From DASVWH01 sp036389715 (GTDB lineage Bacteria > Acidobacteriota > Blastocatellia > Pyrinomonadales > Pyrinomonadaceae): 7,956 nucleotides of DNA. How positions within the stretch are numbered: the stretch's first letter is position 1; each line of letters begins with the position of its first letter. The stretch is taken from positions 1 through 7,956 of the forward strand of contig DASVWH010000207.1 in the NCBI GenBank assembly GCA_036389715.1. The letters run 5' to 3'. The position numbers and the translations under genes are program-made. Under the pieces are notes generated by a model, which made no database searches, was not told the origin of the DNA, and worked only from the letters and a program-made list of their open reading frames with translations. Positions 1 through 6,644 of this stretch are shown piece by piece.

Positions 1-2
1 GC

Positions 3-137
3 TACTACGGTGTGAGCCGCAATCAGTTCTATTTCTACCTAAAAGAAATGGAGTTTCGCTATAATCATCGCGAAACCCCGGATTTACAGGCTCTAATCAA
101 GAAAATCGTCAGAAAACATGAAGCTGTTCTAGACTAG
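3..137 (+). CDS. IS1595/ISXO2-type transposase, C-terminal fragment (5' end outside window)
   Basis: An open frame enters from the left edge and stops with TAG at 135-137, giving 44 residues that begin YYGVSRNQFYFYLKEMEFRY and continue NHRETPD. The 'YLKEMEFRYNHR' block matches the end of the ISXO2-like DDE transposase domain of IS1595-family elements, where the consensus is close to hl..Yl.Ef.fRyN.R just after the catalytic glutamate helix. The catalytic DDE residues lie upstream of the window, so activity cannot be judged. The stretch is visibly AT-richer than everything after about position 190, as expected for imported DNA. It ends only 51 bases before the DedA start codon. The family call is from recognition of this short motif, so the exact IS cannot be named. 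Confidence 0.75.
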   Translation, partial: YYGVSRNQFYFYLKEMEFRYNHRETPDLQALIKKIVRKHEAVLD

Positions 138-174
138 CTCCATTTTTAACTATCATTCCTATCTTTTCAGGGTT

Positions 175-181
175 GAGGGAG
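175..181 (+). promoter_or_regulatory. Shine-Dalgarno site for the DedA gene (decides a TTG start)
   Basis: GAGGGAG sits 7 bases before TTG at 189. This is the main reason for accepting the TTG start. The next in-frame ATG (at 273, residue 29) would remove the first hydrophobic segment and come very close to the conserved acidic motif. Confidence 0.65.
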
Positions 182-188
182 TAAGCAC

Positions 189-857
189 TTGATTGCCAGA
201 ATAATCGAGATACTGTCAGCATTCATCGTCGCGACGATTTCGGCGCTCGGGTATTCGGGCGTGGTCCTGTTGATGGCCATCGAGTCCGCCTGCATTCCTC
301 TGCCCTCTGAAGTCATCATGCCCTTCTCGGGCTACCTGGTCTACACGGGACACTTCAACCTGTGGGCCGTCGCGGTTGCGGGGGCTTTCGGCTGCGTCGT
401 CGGCTCGCTCGTGGCCTACTGGGTCGGGATGTACGGCGGGCGGCCGTTGATCGAAAAGTACGGGCGCTTCGTGCTGCTCTCGAACCATGACCTGGACATC
501 GCCGACCGCTGGTTTGCGCGCTACGGCGAGGTGATAGTCTTTGCCAGCCGCCTGCTCCCGGTCATCCGCACCTTCATCGCATTCCCGGCGGGCGTGGCGC
601 GCATGAATCTGAAACGCTTCGTCATCTATACTTTCGCCGGGTCGCTGCCGTGGTGTCTGGGGCTGGCTTACGTCGGCCAGAAATTGGGCGAGCAGTGGAA
701 CAAGAACGATACGCTGAAGACGCTGTTTCATCGCTTCGACTTCGTCATCGGAATCATCTTCGTCCTGGCGCTGACGTGGTGGGTCTGGCGGCACGTCAAA
801 AACTCTCGGCGGGCGAAGGCCGTCGCCGGGCAGGAGAAGGCCGTGCGCGCCGAATAG
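189..857 (+). CDS. DedA / SNARE-associated (VTT-domain) integral membrane protein
   Basis: 222-residue inner-membrane protein of the DedA superfamily. Family members are linked to lipid translocation, including undecaprenyl-phosphate or phosphatidylethanolamine flipping, and to envelope and pH homeostasis; which lipid this one handles cannot be read from sequence. Visible hallmarks are the acidic re-entrant motif ESACIPLPSE (E32 to E41), a glycine-rich segment around 65-84 (GAFGCVVGSLVAYWVG), and the second signature SRLLPVIRT...FPAG with R121, P124, R127 and A134-G135. Hydrophobic stretches lie near 8-30, 43-80, 115-135, 143-163 and 184-200, followed by a basic cytoplasmic tail rich in R and K. 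Length is normal for the family (about 200-225). The start is TTG with a good ribosome site. Its promoter is not evident and would have to lie in or next to the IS end. A tRNA unit follows, so it is probably monocistronic. Confidence 0.9.
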   Translation: MIARIIEILSAFIVATISALGYSGVVLLMAIESACIPLPSEVIMPFSGYLVYTGHFNLWAVAVAGAFGCVVGSLVAYWVGMYGGRPLIEKYGRFVLLSNHDLDIADRWFARYGEVIVFASRLLPVIRTFIAFPAGVARMNLKRFVIYTFAGSLPWCLGLAYVGQKLGEQWNKNDTLKTLFHRFDFVIGIIFVLALTWWVWRHVKNSRRAKAVAGQEKAVRAE

Positions 858-902
858 CGGCCCGGGCGATGCCCTCCCGCAGCAGCCCGGCCCAGCCTCG
901 CA

Positions 903-918
903 GCCCGGAAAAGCGGGC
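903..918. other. Short GC-rich hairpin after the DedA gene
   Basis: GCCCG (903-907) and CGGGC (914-918) can form a 5-bp stem with a 6-base loop in the DedA-tRNA gap. No T-run follows, so it is not a convincing intrinsic terminator. The octamer CAGCCCGG also occurs twice, at 883-890 and 901-908. The rest of 858-947 shows nothing recognisable. Confidence 0.2.
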
Positions 919-947
919 AAGCCGAAGGTCACAGGCGGCGCGCTGGT

Positions 948-976
948 TTGACATGCGCTCATGGCTCACTTAGAAT
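948..976 (+). promoter_or_regulatory. sigma70-type promoter for tRNA-Pro
   Basis: TTGACA at 948-953 is a perfect -35 hexamer. A 17-base spacer separates it from TAGAAT at 971-976, a 5 of 6 match to the -10 consensus. Initiation would fall near 983, about 17 bases before the mature tRNA 5' end. Strong housekeeping promoters of this kind are usual for stable RNA genes. Confidence 0.8.
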
Positions 977-998
977 CCACGAGCGTTTAGTTTATTTA

Positions 999-1073
<75 letters not shown>

Positions 1074-1092
1074 TTAACAAACTCAACGACTT

Positions 1093-1120
1093 ACAGCGGT
1101 CAGCAATGGCCGCTGTTTTT
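1093..1120 (+). terminator. Rho-independent terminator of the tRNA-Pro unit
   Basis: ACAGCGG (1093-1099) pairs perfectly with CCGCTGT (1110-1116). The stem can extend by a T-G wobble and a C-G pair (1100-1101 with 1108-1109) around a 6-base loop. It runs straight into TTTTT (1116-1120). It lies 20 bases past the tRNA and is in the right orientation. Confidence 0.75.
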
Positions 1121-1157
1121 CGTTGGGGTAGAGATAGCCGGGCGTTCCGAGAGGCGC

Positions 1158-1214
1158 TTGACGAGGGGGCCGGGTAACGAAATGATAGCAATCCCGTGAC
1201 GGACTCTGTATAAT
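1158..1214 (+). promoter_or_regulatory. Promoter region for the histidine kinase gene (two overlapping candidates)
   Basis: Candidate A is TTGACG (1158-1163), a 17-base spacer, then AATGAT (1181-1186). Candidate B is a perfect TATAAT at 1209-1214, but its -35 position (1186-1191, TAGCAA) is poor. Either would give a leader of roughly 60-90 bases before the ATG at 1280. The sequence alone does not decide between them. Confidence 0.4.
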
Positions 1215-1279
1215 CCGGCTATTCCCCCGAATCGTCCGTTGCGGACACGTCTCTTCGTTTCCAACTGCATAACACGCCT

Positions 1280-2944
1280 ATGTCCAGTGAAACTCCCAAA
1301 GAGGAACTACCTGACCATAAAGCGGTGCATAAGCGGGCCGCGGAATTGCAAAGCCCCGAGCTGGCCCCCTACTGGCTGGCCGCTATCATCGAGTCGGCCG
1401 AGGACGCGATTGTCAGCAAGACGCTCGGCAGTATTATCACCAGCTGGAACAAGGGGGCCGAGCGGCTCTTCGGCTACACGGCGGAGGAGGCCGTCGGGCA
1501 GTCCGTCACCATCCTGATTCCGCCCGAGCAGGTAGATGAGGAGCCGGGCATCCTTGAACGGCTCAGGCGCGGCGAGCGCATCGAGCACTATGAAACCCGG
1601 CGCGTCCGTAAAGACGGCACTCTGATTGATGTCTCGCTGACGGTCTCGCCCATTAAAAAGGCGGACGGAACGATCATCGGCGCGTCCAAGATTGCGCGCG
1701 ACATCACCGAGCGAAAGCAGGCCGAAGCGAGGCTTCAGGATGCCTTGCAGCAGGCGCACGAGGCCAGGCGCAAGGCCGAAGAAGCCAGTCGTCTGAAAGA
1801 CGAATTTCTGGCCACCGTCTCGCACGAGCTGCGGACGCCGCTGACGGCGATTATCGGGTGGGTGCGGATGCTGCGCGAGGGGATGCTGACGGGCGAGACC
1901 GTCGGCAAAGCCCTGGAGACCATTGACCGCAACGCCAAATCGCAGGCGCAGCTCGTCGAAGACCTGCTCGACATCTCCCGAATCGTCAACGGGAAAATGC
2001 ACCTCAATATCAGGCCCTTACAGCCGTCAACGATTATCAATGCCGCAGTTGATACGATCAAACCGGCCGCTTCAGCCAAGAACATCCGCCTTCAGCTCAT
2101 TATTGACCCCACCGCCGGGCCGGTCATCGGTGATTACGAGCGGCTTCAGCAGGTCGTCTGGAATCTGCTCTCGAACGCCGTCAAGTTCACGCCCACCGGC
2201 GGGCAGGTGCAGATTCGGCTTGAGCGGGCCGAGCCCAACGTAGAGCTGACCATCAGCGATAACGGCCAGGGCATCAAGCCGGATTTCCTGCCGTTCGCCT
2301 TTGACCGCTTCAGCCAGACGGACGGCTCCATCGTCCGCGCGCACGGGGGCCTGGGCGTCGGGCTCGCCATCGTCAAGTCAATAGTCGAGCTGCACGGCGG
2401 GACTGTCCGGGCGCAGAGCGAGGGCGAGGGGCTGGGCGCGAGCTTCACCGTCTTGCTGCCAATCAATGAACGATGGGTGAACGACCAGCCGCAGGGCGAG
2501 CAGCCCGCCAGAGAGGTCCTGAGCAGCGTTACTCTGGATTGCCCCTCGGAACTCGCCGGGTTGCGCATCCTGGTGACCGACGATGAACCGGATACCTGCG
2601 AGATGGTGAAGACGGCCTTTGAGCAGTGCGGCTCGATTGTGAGAATGGCGACCTCCGCCGCAGGGGCGCTGGCCCAGATGGACACCTGGCTGCCGGACCT
2701 GCTGATTGCCGACATCAGCATGCCCGCAATGGACGGGTATGAGCTAATCAGGCAGGTCAGGAAACGCCACTCGGGGGCTGGCGGCAAGATTCCGGCAGTC
2801 GCGCTGACGGCCATGGCGCGCATCGAGGACCGCGTCAAGGCGCTGGCCTGCGGCTACCAGATGCACGTTGCCAAGCCTGTCGAATTGGGAGAGCTGCGCG
2901 CAGTGGTCGCCAGCCTGGCCAGTATCGTCGTCGAAAGAAAATAA
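1280..2944 (+). CDS. Cytoplasmic hybrid sensor histidine kinase (PAS-HisKA-HATPase-REC)
   Basis: 554-residue two-component kinase with an attached receiver. A PAS sensor domain spans about 30-148 (from YWLAAIIESAEDAIV to the closing DITERKQAE), followed by a helical linker (150-172). HisKA has the H box FLATVSHELRTP with phospho-acceptor H182. The HATPase domain (about 285-395) shows the N box NLLSNAVKFTP (N295, N299), the G1 box DNGQGI (327-332), the F box FDRFSQ and the G2 box GGLGVGLAIVKS. The C-terminal receiver (about 428-546) has acidic pocket D434/D435, phospho-acceptor D478 (ADISMPAMDG), T510 and K532 in AKP. All catalytic residues are present, so it should be active. No signal peptide or membrane helix is seen, so it senses an internal cue, perhaps redox or a small ligand through PAS; the ligand is unknown. 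No response regulator or output gene is adjacent. No clear ribosome site precedes the ATG. Confidence 0.93.
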   Translation: MSSETPKEELPDHKAVHKRAAELQSPELAPYWLAAIIESAEDAIVSKTLGSIITSWNKGAERLFGYTAEEAVGQSVTILIPPEQVDEEPGILERLRRGERIEHYETRRVRKDGTLIDVSLTVSPIKKADGTIIGASKIARDITERKQAEARLQDALQQAHEARRKAEEASRLKDEFLATVSHELRTPLTAIIGWVRMLREGMLTGETVGKALETIDRNAKSQAQLVEDLLDISRIVNGKMHLNIRPLQPSTIINAAVDTIKPAASAKNIRLQLIIDPTAGPVIGDYERLQQVVWNLLSNAVKFTPTGGQVQIRLERAEPNVELTISDNGQGIKPDFLPFAFDRFSQTDGSIVRAHGGLGVGLAIVKSIVELHGGTVRAQSEGEGLGASFTVLLPINERWVNDQPQGEQPAREVLSSVTLDCPSELAGLRILVTDDEPDTCEMVKTAFEQCGSIVRMATSAAGALAQMDTWLPDLLIADISMPAMDGYELIRQVRKRHSGAGGKIPAVALTAMARIEDRVKALACGYQMHVAKPVELGELRAVVASLASIVVERK

Positions 2945-3000
2945 GAGCCGCCGCGCAAGGCTCGCACGGACGGGCACGCGCATTCCTTCTCACGGATGCC

Positions 3001-3026
3001 GCGCGCAGGGACCGTCGCGCCCTCTT
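3001..3026 (+). terminator. Weak candidate terminator after the histidine kinase gene
   Basis: GCGCG (3001-3005) can pair with CGCGC (3016-3020) over a 10-base loop, followed by CCTCTTT. The stem is short and the T-run is broken, so this is tentative. The rest of 2945-3048 has no visible feature. Confidence 0.2.
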
Positions 3027-3048
3027 TAGCTCACGAGGGATGCGTCTG

Positions 3049-3077
3049 TTGCCGATGCTACGTCTTGCCTCTATACT
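3049..3077 (+). promoter_or_regulatory. sigma70-type promoter for the 3153 gene
   Basis: TTGCCG (3049-3054, 4 of 6) and TATACT (3072-3077, 5 of 6) are separated by exactly 17 bases. Initiation near 3084 would leave a leader of about 70 bases before ATG 3153. A promoter here agrees with the 208-base gap after the kinase gene and suggests a separate transcription unit. Confidence 0.5.
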
Positions 3078-3152
3078 GTTTTCACGCCGCAGGAGGTCTC
3101 GGGTCCGCCCGACGGTGCTTGAGCTATTGAGAGAGGCCGAACTTTTTGCCAG

Positions 3153-3425
3153 ATGAGCGTCAAGAAGCAGAAGAAAAAGCAGAAAAAAACGGCCCTCGTG
3201 ATCTGTCGCGACGGCAAGCAGTTCTGGACCACGCAAAAGCAGTTCTGGCAGTGGAATAGAGACGGGGTTATAACCAAAACCGACGACCAACCGCTGACGG
3301 GGCAGTTTCTGCGCGAGCACGAAGAGCTGATGGTGCTGATTAGCAATACTGTGCTCAACCTGGCCCATCCGAATCACCTGCGCGAGGCCATCGCCACACG
3401 GCGGCTCGGCCTCTCCGGCAAATGA
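3153..3425 (+). CDS. Unrecognised 90-residue protein with lysine-rich N terminus
   Basis: I do not recognise this family. The protein opens with a very basic tail (seven lysines in residues 4-12, KKQKKKQKK). A compact region with strand-like character and many aromatics follows, from ALVICRDGKQFW through QWNRDGVITK, with W25, W32 and W34 and a near-repeat KQFWTTQ/KQFWQWN. The C terminus (about 53-84) looks helical: REHEELMVLISNTVLNLA, then HPNHLREAIATRRLG. There is no signal peptide or membrane segment. The basic tail and aromatic patch would suit a small nucleic-acid- or ribosome-associated protein, but that is inference. The start is ATG 3153; no Shine-Dalgarno is nearby and no better in-frame start lies between it and the proposed promoter. 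Codon use and the sensible hydrophobic pattern argue that it is a real gene. The antisense frames over this region look like shadows. Confidence 0.7.
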   Translation: MSVKKQKKKQKKTALVICRDGKQFWTTQKQFWQWNRDGVITKTDDQPLTGQFLREHEELMVLISNTVLNLAHPNHLREAIATRRLGLSGK

Positions 3426-3463
3426 ATCTCTAAATCAGCGGCCCGGAGGCTTTGCAGGACGAA

Positions 3464-3526
3464 CGCCCGGCTCGGCCCTGCGAAAGCTCTGAAAGCCCTG
3501 GGCCGCAGACCCTTCGACCCCGGGCG
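3464..3526 (+). other. Nested inverted repeats in the leader of the methyltransferase gene
   Basis: CGCCCGG (3464-3470) is complementary to CCGGGCG (3520-3526), and inside it CGGCCC (3473-3478) is complementary to GGGCCG (3500-3505). Together they could form a two-tier hairpin about 60 bases before the methyltransferase ATG. No T-run follows. In such GC-rich DNA this can arise by chance. The remainder of 3426-3586 shows no gene of its own. Confidence 0.25.
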
Positions 3527-3586
3527 AGCTTCCGGCGCTGCTCACCCTTTGAGCCCTGCTCTCGCGCCTTCTTCAACCTACGGGTG

Positions 3587-4507
3587 ATGGCCATCAAGGA
3601 ATTCAGCTCAGAACAGATCGCGGCGTTTTGGGAGCGTCACCCGTGCGGCAGCGACTTCGTTCATGCCGCCGAGTGGCGAGACTTCTTTACGCGCTATGAC
3701 CTGCATAAAGAGAAGCACGAGCCGCATACTGCCGAAGAGCTGGCGAAGATAGATTTTAAGGGCAAGCGGGTACTGGAAATCGGCCTCGGCCAGGGCTCGG
3801 AGGCCCAGAAGATCATCGCCGCCGGGGCCGTCTACAACGGCATTGACCTGACGCCCGAGAGCGTCGCCAGGGTCAGGACACGCTGCCATGTGTTTTCGCT
3901 TCCATACGAGAGCATAGAGGTGATGAACGCCGAGCAGATGAGCTTTCCCGACGAGTCTTTCGATCTAGTCTTCACGCACGGAGTGATTCACCACTCGCCG
4001 CGCATCGAGGCAATCGTCCGCGAGATTCATAGGGTGCTGCGCCCGAACGGCATGCTCGTCGCGATGGTTTATCACAGGGGCTCGATCAACTATCACATCT
4101 CGATCAGGATAATCCGCCGTTTGGGCATCTTTCTGCTCTTCATTCCGGGCATGTCCAGGTACGTCGCGAAGCTGACGAACGAGAACATGGAGAGGCTCGA
4201 AAAGCATCTGGTCAACCTCAGGCAGCAGGGCCTCTCTTATCTCAAGATGAGTAATTTCATTCACAAAGCGACGGACGGCCCCGACAACGTCTTCTCCTCG
4301 GTCTTCAGCCGCCGTGAGGCCCGGGCGCTCCTCGCGGCCTTCGGCGACCTGCAATTCACGGCCCGGTTCTTCAACGAGAGACATTTTCCGGTCATCCGCA
4401 AACTGCTCTCGGCGCGCATGAAAGAGCGGCTGGCGGCGCGCTACGGCTGGCATCTCTGGATTAGAGGGATCAAGCGGCCGGGCAGAGATGCGGCCGGGCG
4501 CGGCTGA
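3587..4507 (+). CDS. Class I SAM-dependent methyltransferase (Methyltransf_11-like)
   Basis: 306-residue soluble enzyme that should transfer a methyl group from S-adenosylmethionine; the acceptor is unknown. The Rossmann core runs from about 58 to 165. Motif I is RVLEIGLGQGSE (61-72), which binds the methionine part of SAM. The acidic residue after strand 2 is D87 in GIDLTPE. Motif II/III is NAEQMSFPDESFDLVFTHGV with the usual IHH step (135-136), and the post-core motif is EIHRVLRPNGMLVAMVY (146-162). The N-terminal segment FWERHPCGSDF (about 14-24) is reminiscent of small-molecule or lipid/sugar methyltransferases that carry a W..hPCG lead-in. The 140-residue C-terminal region is mostly helical and may form the substrate cap. 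ATG 3587 was chosen because homology-like sequence begins there. A TTG at 3452 would add 45 Pro/Arg/Ser-rich residues that look non-coding. No clear ribosome site is seen at either start. It converges with the peptidase gene. Confidence 0.87.
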   Translation: MAIKEFSSEQIAAFWERHPCGSDFVHAAEWRDFFTRYDLHKEKHEPHTAEELAKIDFKGKRVLEIGLGQGSEAQKIIAAGAVYNGIDLTPESVARVRTRCHVFSLPYESIEVMNAEQMSFPDESFDLVFTHGVIHHSPRIEAIVREIHRVLRPNGMLVAMVYHRGSINYHISIRIIRRLGIFLLFIPGMSRYVAKLTNENMERLEKHLVNLRQQGLSYLKMSNFIHKATDGPDNVFSSVFSRREARALLAAFGDLQFTARFFNERHFPVIRKLLSARMKERLAARYGWHLWIRGIKRPGRDAAGRG

Positions 4508-4562
4508 CACGTGCACGCTCATGCTGTCCGGTCGTCTCAAGGAAACGCGGCTCTTGCACGGG

Positions 4563-6248
4563 TTACTGCGAGGCTGTAACGCTGAGTTCTTTCAGGACGG
4601 TCTCGTCCGGGTCAATACGCACTGCGGCCGGGCGGGAGGGCAGCGGGAAGCGTGCGACGGTCAGCTTGCCCGTCGGGCGAATCAGCGCGCGGCGCGTGCT
4701 CCCTGCCAGGCCGAACTCGACCGGCAGCGGCGTCAGAAAGGGGGCGTCATCCTGCGTCTGCCGCAGCCTGATGGTCAGCGCCCCGCCCCTGCCTCTCGCC
4801 TCTCGCCACTCCCAAGATGCCTCGTAGCGCGGATGCCCGCTGCCGTAGACCCAGCGCGTGAAGAACTCTCGCAGGTCTGTGCCGGAGGCTCCTTCGAGCG
4901 CCGCTCGTAAATCCCCGGTCGTGGCCGTCGCGTTGCGGTGCGCGCGGTAGTAAGCGCGGATGCCGCGATAAAAGGGCTCGTCGCCGAGTTGGCTGCGCAG
5001 CATGTGCAGGACCCAAGCGCCTTTCTGGTAGTTGTTCGCGTTAAGCAGCTTGAGCAGGTCCTCCGTGCTGGTGTCGTAGATGGGCGTCCGCTGCCCGCGC
5101 TCGTACTCGAAATACCTGTCGGCGGCCCGCTGCATGTAGTCGCGGAAGGCCGCCGCGCCTTCGTATCGCTCGATGAAGAGCCCCGCAAAGTAGGTCGCAA
5201 AGCCCTCGCTCAGCCAGAGGTCCGACCATCTTGCTTCCGTCACGGAATCGCCGAACCACTGGTGCGCGATCTCGTGTGCCGTGACCTCTACGATGCCGCG
5301 CCGGATATTGAACCTGGGGCTCAAGGGCTCTGGCCCAGGGCGCGGGTCAAAGAGCGTGCTGCCGAAAACAATCGCGCTCGAATTCTCCATCCCGCCAAAA
5401 CGCGTTGCGCCGACGATCAGCGCCAGCTTCTCATACGGATAGGGCGCGACCTTTTCGCTGAAGAAGGCCAGCGACGGAGCAGCCGCGCCGAAGCCCTGCA
5501 CGGCGTAAGCTCTGTCCGTCTGCGGCACATAATACGTGAGCGGCGTGACGGCCCCGGTCACCGGCCCGGAGAGCGCATATTCGCCGACCGAGATGACCAT
5601 GCAGTAAGGCGGGATGGGCCTCGTTTCAGAGTATGTCCAGGTGCGCGTCCCCGCCGGATTATCACGCGTGCCCGTCAATTGACCGTTGGCTACGACCGTC
5701 TCGCGGGCCGGGGCCGTGACGCTGAAATTGATGGTCGCCTTGGCGGACGGGTGGTCCAGGCAGGGAATCCAGTTGTGCAGGCGGTCAGGCCAGTTGTCGC
5801 CCGTCGCGGACGGCTTTCCGGCCTTGTCCGCAGTCATCACCAGCCCGTCCTTCGGCCGCCCGTGATAGGTAACGACGACCGTCAGCCGCTCATTACGCGT
5901 GACGACTCTCAGCAGCTGCACGTCGAGCCTGCCCGCGTGCTGCTCGAAGCGCGCAGGCCTGCCCGCGACCGTCACGGAGTCCACGGGCAGCTCGCCGAAG
6001 TCCAGCTCCAGCCGCGCCAGCCGTCCCCTGAGAATGGCGACGGAGATTTCCGCACGCGCGCTGGTCAGCTCCGTCAGCCGGTCGTCGAGGGTCAGCGCGA
6101 CGTTGTAGTGCAGGGGACGCCATGTGTCCACGACGCGCTCGCGCCGCTCCGCCAGCGCCCCGGTGACAGTCAGCAGCAGGAGCAGCGTGAGCAGCAAAGG
6201 GCGGGCGCGCCCCGTTATCGAATCCTTAAACGAAAGCCTGTTGTTCAT
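4563..6248 (-). CDS. Secreted M1-family zinc metallopeptidase (aminopeptidase N type), compact form
   Basis: 561-residue gluzincin predicted to remove N-terminal residues from peptides outside the cytoplasm. Residues 1-33 form a signal peptide (basic RARP, then LLLTLLLLLTVTG, then ALA cleavage near 33). A beta-rich N-terminal domain (about 40-225) is followed by the thermolysin-like catalytic domain. The exopeptidase motif GGMEN is at 285-289. Zinc-binding HEIAHQWFGD has H325, catalytic E326 and H329, and the third ligand E348 lies in LWLSEGFATYF with the standard spacing. Y407 in NNYQKGAWVLHML fits the transition-state tyrosine. All catalytic residues are intact. The protein ends with a small beta domain (about 474-555) and lacks the long helical C-terminal domain of classical PepN (about 870 residues), so it belongs to the shorter M1 group. 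The gene starts 36 bases after the 119-residue gene and probably shares its transcript. A GGGAG lies about 11 bases before the ATG. No terminator is visible in the 55-base convergent gap 4508-4562. Confidence 0.93.
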   Translation of the reverse strand: MNNRLSFKDSITGRARPLLLTLLLLLTVTGALAERRERVVDTWRPLHYNVALTLDDRLTELTSARAEISVAILRGRLARLELDFGELPVDSVTVAGRPARFEQHAGRLDVQLLRVVTRNERLTVVVTYHGRPKDGLVMTADKAGKPSATGDNWPDRLHNWIPCLDHPSAKATINFSVTAPARETVVANGQLTGTRDNPAGTRTWTYSETRPIPPYCMVISVGEYALSGPVTGAVTPLTYYVPQTDRAYAVQGFGAAAPSLAFFSEKVAPYPYEKLALIVGATRFGGMENSSAIVFGSTLFDPRPGPEPLSPRFNIRRGIVEVTAHEIAHQWFGDSVTEARWSDLWLSEGFATYFAGLFIERYEGAAAFRDYMQRAADRYFEYERGQRTPIYDTSTEDLLKLLNANNYQKGAWVLHMLRSQLGDEPFYRGIRAYYRAHRNATATTGDLRAALEGASGTDLREFFTRWVYGSGHPRYEASWEWREARGRGGALTIRLRQTQDDAPFLTPLPVEFGLAGSTRRALIRPTGKLTVARFPLPSRPAAVRIDPDETVLKELSVTASQ

Positions 6249-6284
6249 CGCAAACCCATCTCCCTAGGCCCGTGGCCCAAAGCG

Positions 6285-6644
6285 TCAGCGCAGCCCGAGC
6301 ATCAACAGGGCCGAGCGGTCCGAGACAGCCCCTCCCGTTTCGGCCCAGGCTCTGTAAGCTGATAATTCTTCTTCCGTCGGCGGGCGATTTCCGATGCGGG
6401 CCGCCGGTGTTCTCTCGAAAGCGCGGTCTGTGAGCGCCATGTGTGCGACGCGCACGCCGAGCGAACCGGGGTTGGCCAGGGCGGCTTCGGCGGCCTCGAC
6501 ATCCGGGAAAAGGTCTTCGTATGCCAGCAGATGCCAGACAGCGCCCGCGTCTGCGCCGTGCTCGACGGCCAGCACGCGCAGCAGCCCGAAGCCGCTTTCA
6601 AGCTGAAAGATGAGATCGTCGCCCGGTTCAAAGGATTGGCCCAA
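6285..6644 (-). CDS. Unrecognised 119-residue cytoplasmic protein upstream of the M1 peptidase
   Basis: I do not recognise this family. The N terminus FEPGDDLIFQLESGFGLLRVLAVE (about 5-28) has the alternating pattern of a small beta barrel or SH3-like fold. VWHLLAYEDLFPDVEAAEAAL (36-56) follows, then a strand GVRVAHMALTD (63-73), an aromatic-basic AFERTPAARIG segment, and an acidic helix TEEELSAYRAWAE (90-102). The end is LLMLGLR. There is no signal peptide or membrane helix, in contrast to the secreted peptidase encoded next. The only possible start is TTG 6644, because an in-frame stop lies three codons upstream (TAA, 6651-6653) and no in-frame ATG occurs near the N terminus. The ribosome site is weak. 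Frame choice rests on hydrophobic patterning and on the short spacing to the peptidase gene; the antisense frames (6394-6606, 6441-6689) are less protein-like. Confidence 0.7.
   Translation of the reverse strand: MGQSFEPGDDLIFQLESGFGLLRVLAVEHGADAGAVWHLLAYEDLFPDVEAAEAALANPGSLGVRVAHMALTDRAFERTPAARIGNRPPTEEELSAYRAWAETGGAVSDRSALLMLGLR

Larger units (their letters stand above)
1..188 (+). mobile_element. Probable right end of an IS1595-type insertion sequence; boundary not defined
   Basis: The AT-rich block holding the transposase tail (to 137) plus the non-coding 138-188 is the likely end of an insertion sequence. IS1595-type elements normally end a few tens of bases past the transposase stop in a short terminal inverted repeat, followed by a target duplication. 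The partner end is outside the window, so neither can be confirmed. The true right border could be anywhere from about 140 to 188, and the last bases given here (175-188) probably belong to the DedA translation start. Confidence 0.4.

Noticed and set aside
216..962. 248-residue minus-strand frame over the DedA gene
   Set aside because: Its composition is Arg/Asp/Pro-rich with no hydrophobic core, and the DedA motifs are unambiguous on the plus strand.
2835..3377. 180-residue minus-strand frame over the small lysine-tailed gene
   Set aside because: It spans the end of the kinase and a promoter-like region, is Arg/Leu-rich without recognisable motifs, and has no ribosome site.
4508..4562. CGTGCA...TGCACG inverted repeat in the convergent gap as a bidirectional terminator
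   Set aside because: The arms are only 6 bp, separated by 39 bases and without a T-run.
4938..6362. 474-residue open frame on the plus strand opposite the M1 peptidase
   Set aside because: It is a GC-driven antisense shadow. The sequence is Arg-rich without domain pattern, while the minus strand encodes a complete catalytic M1 protein.
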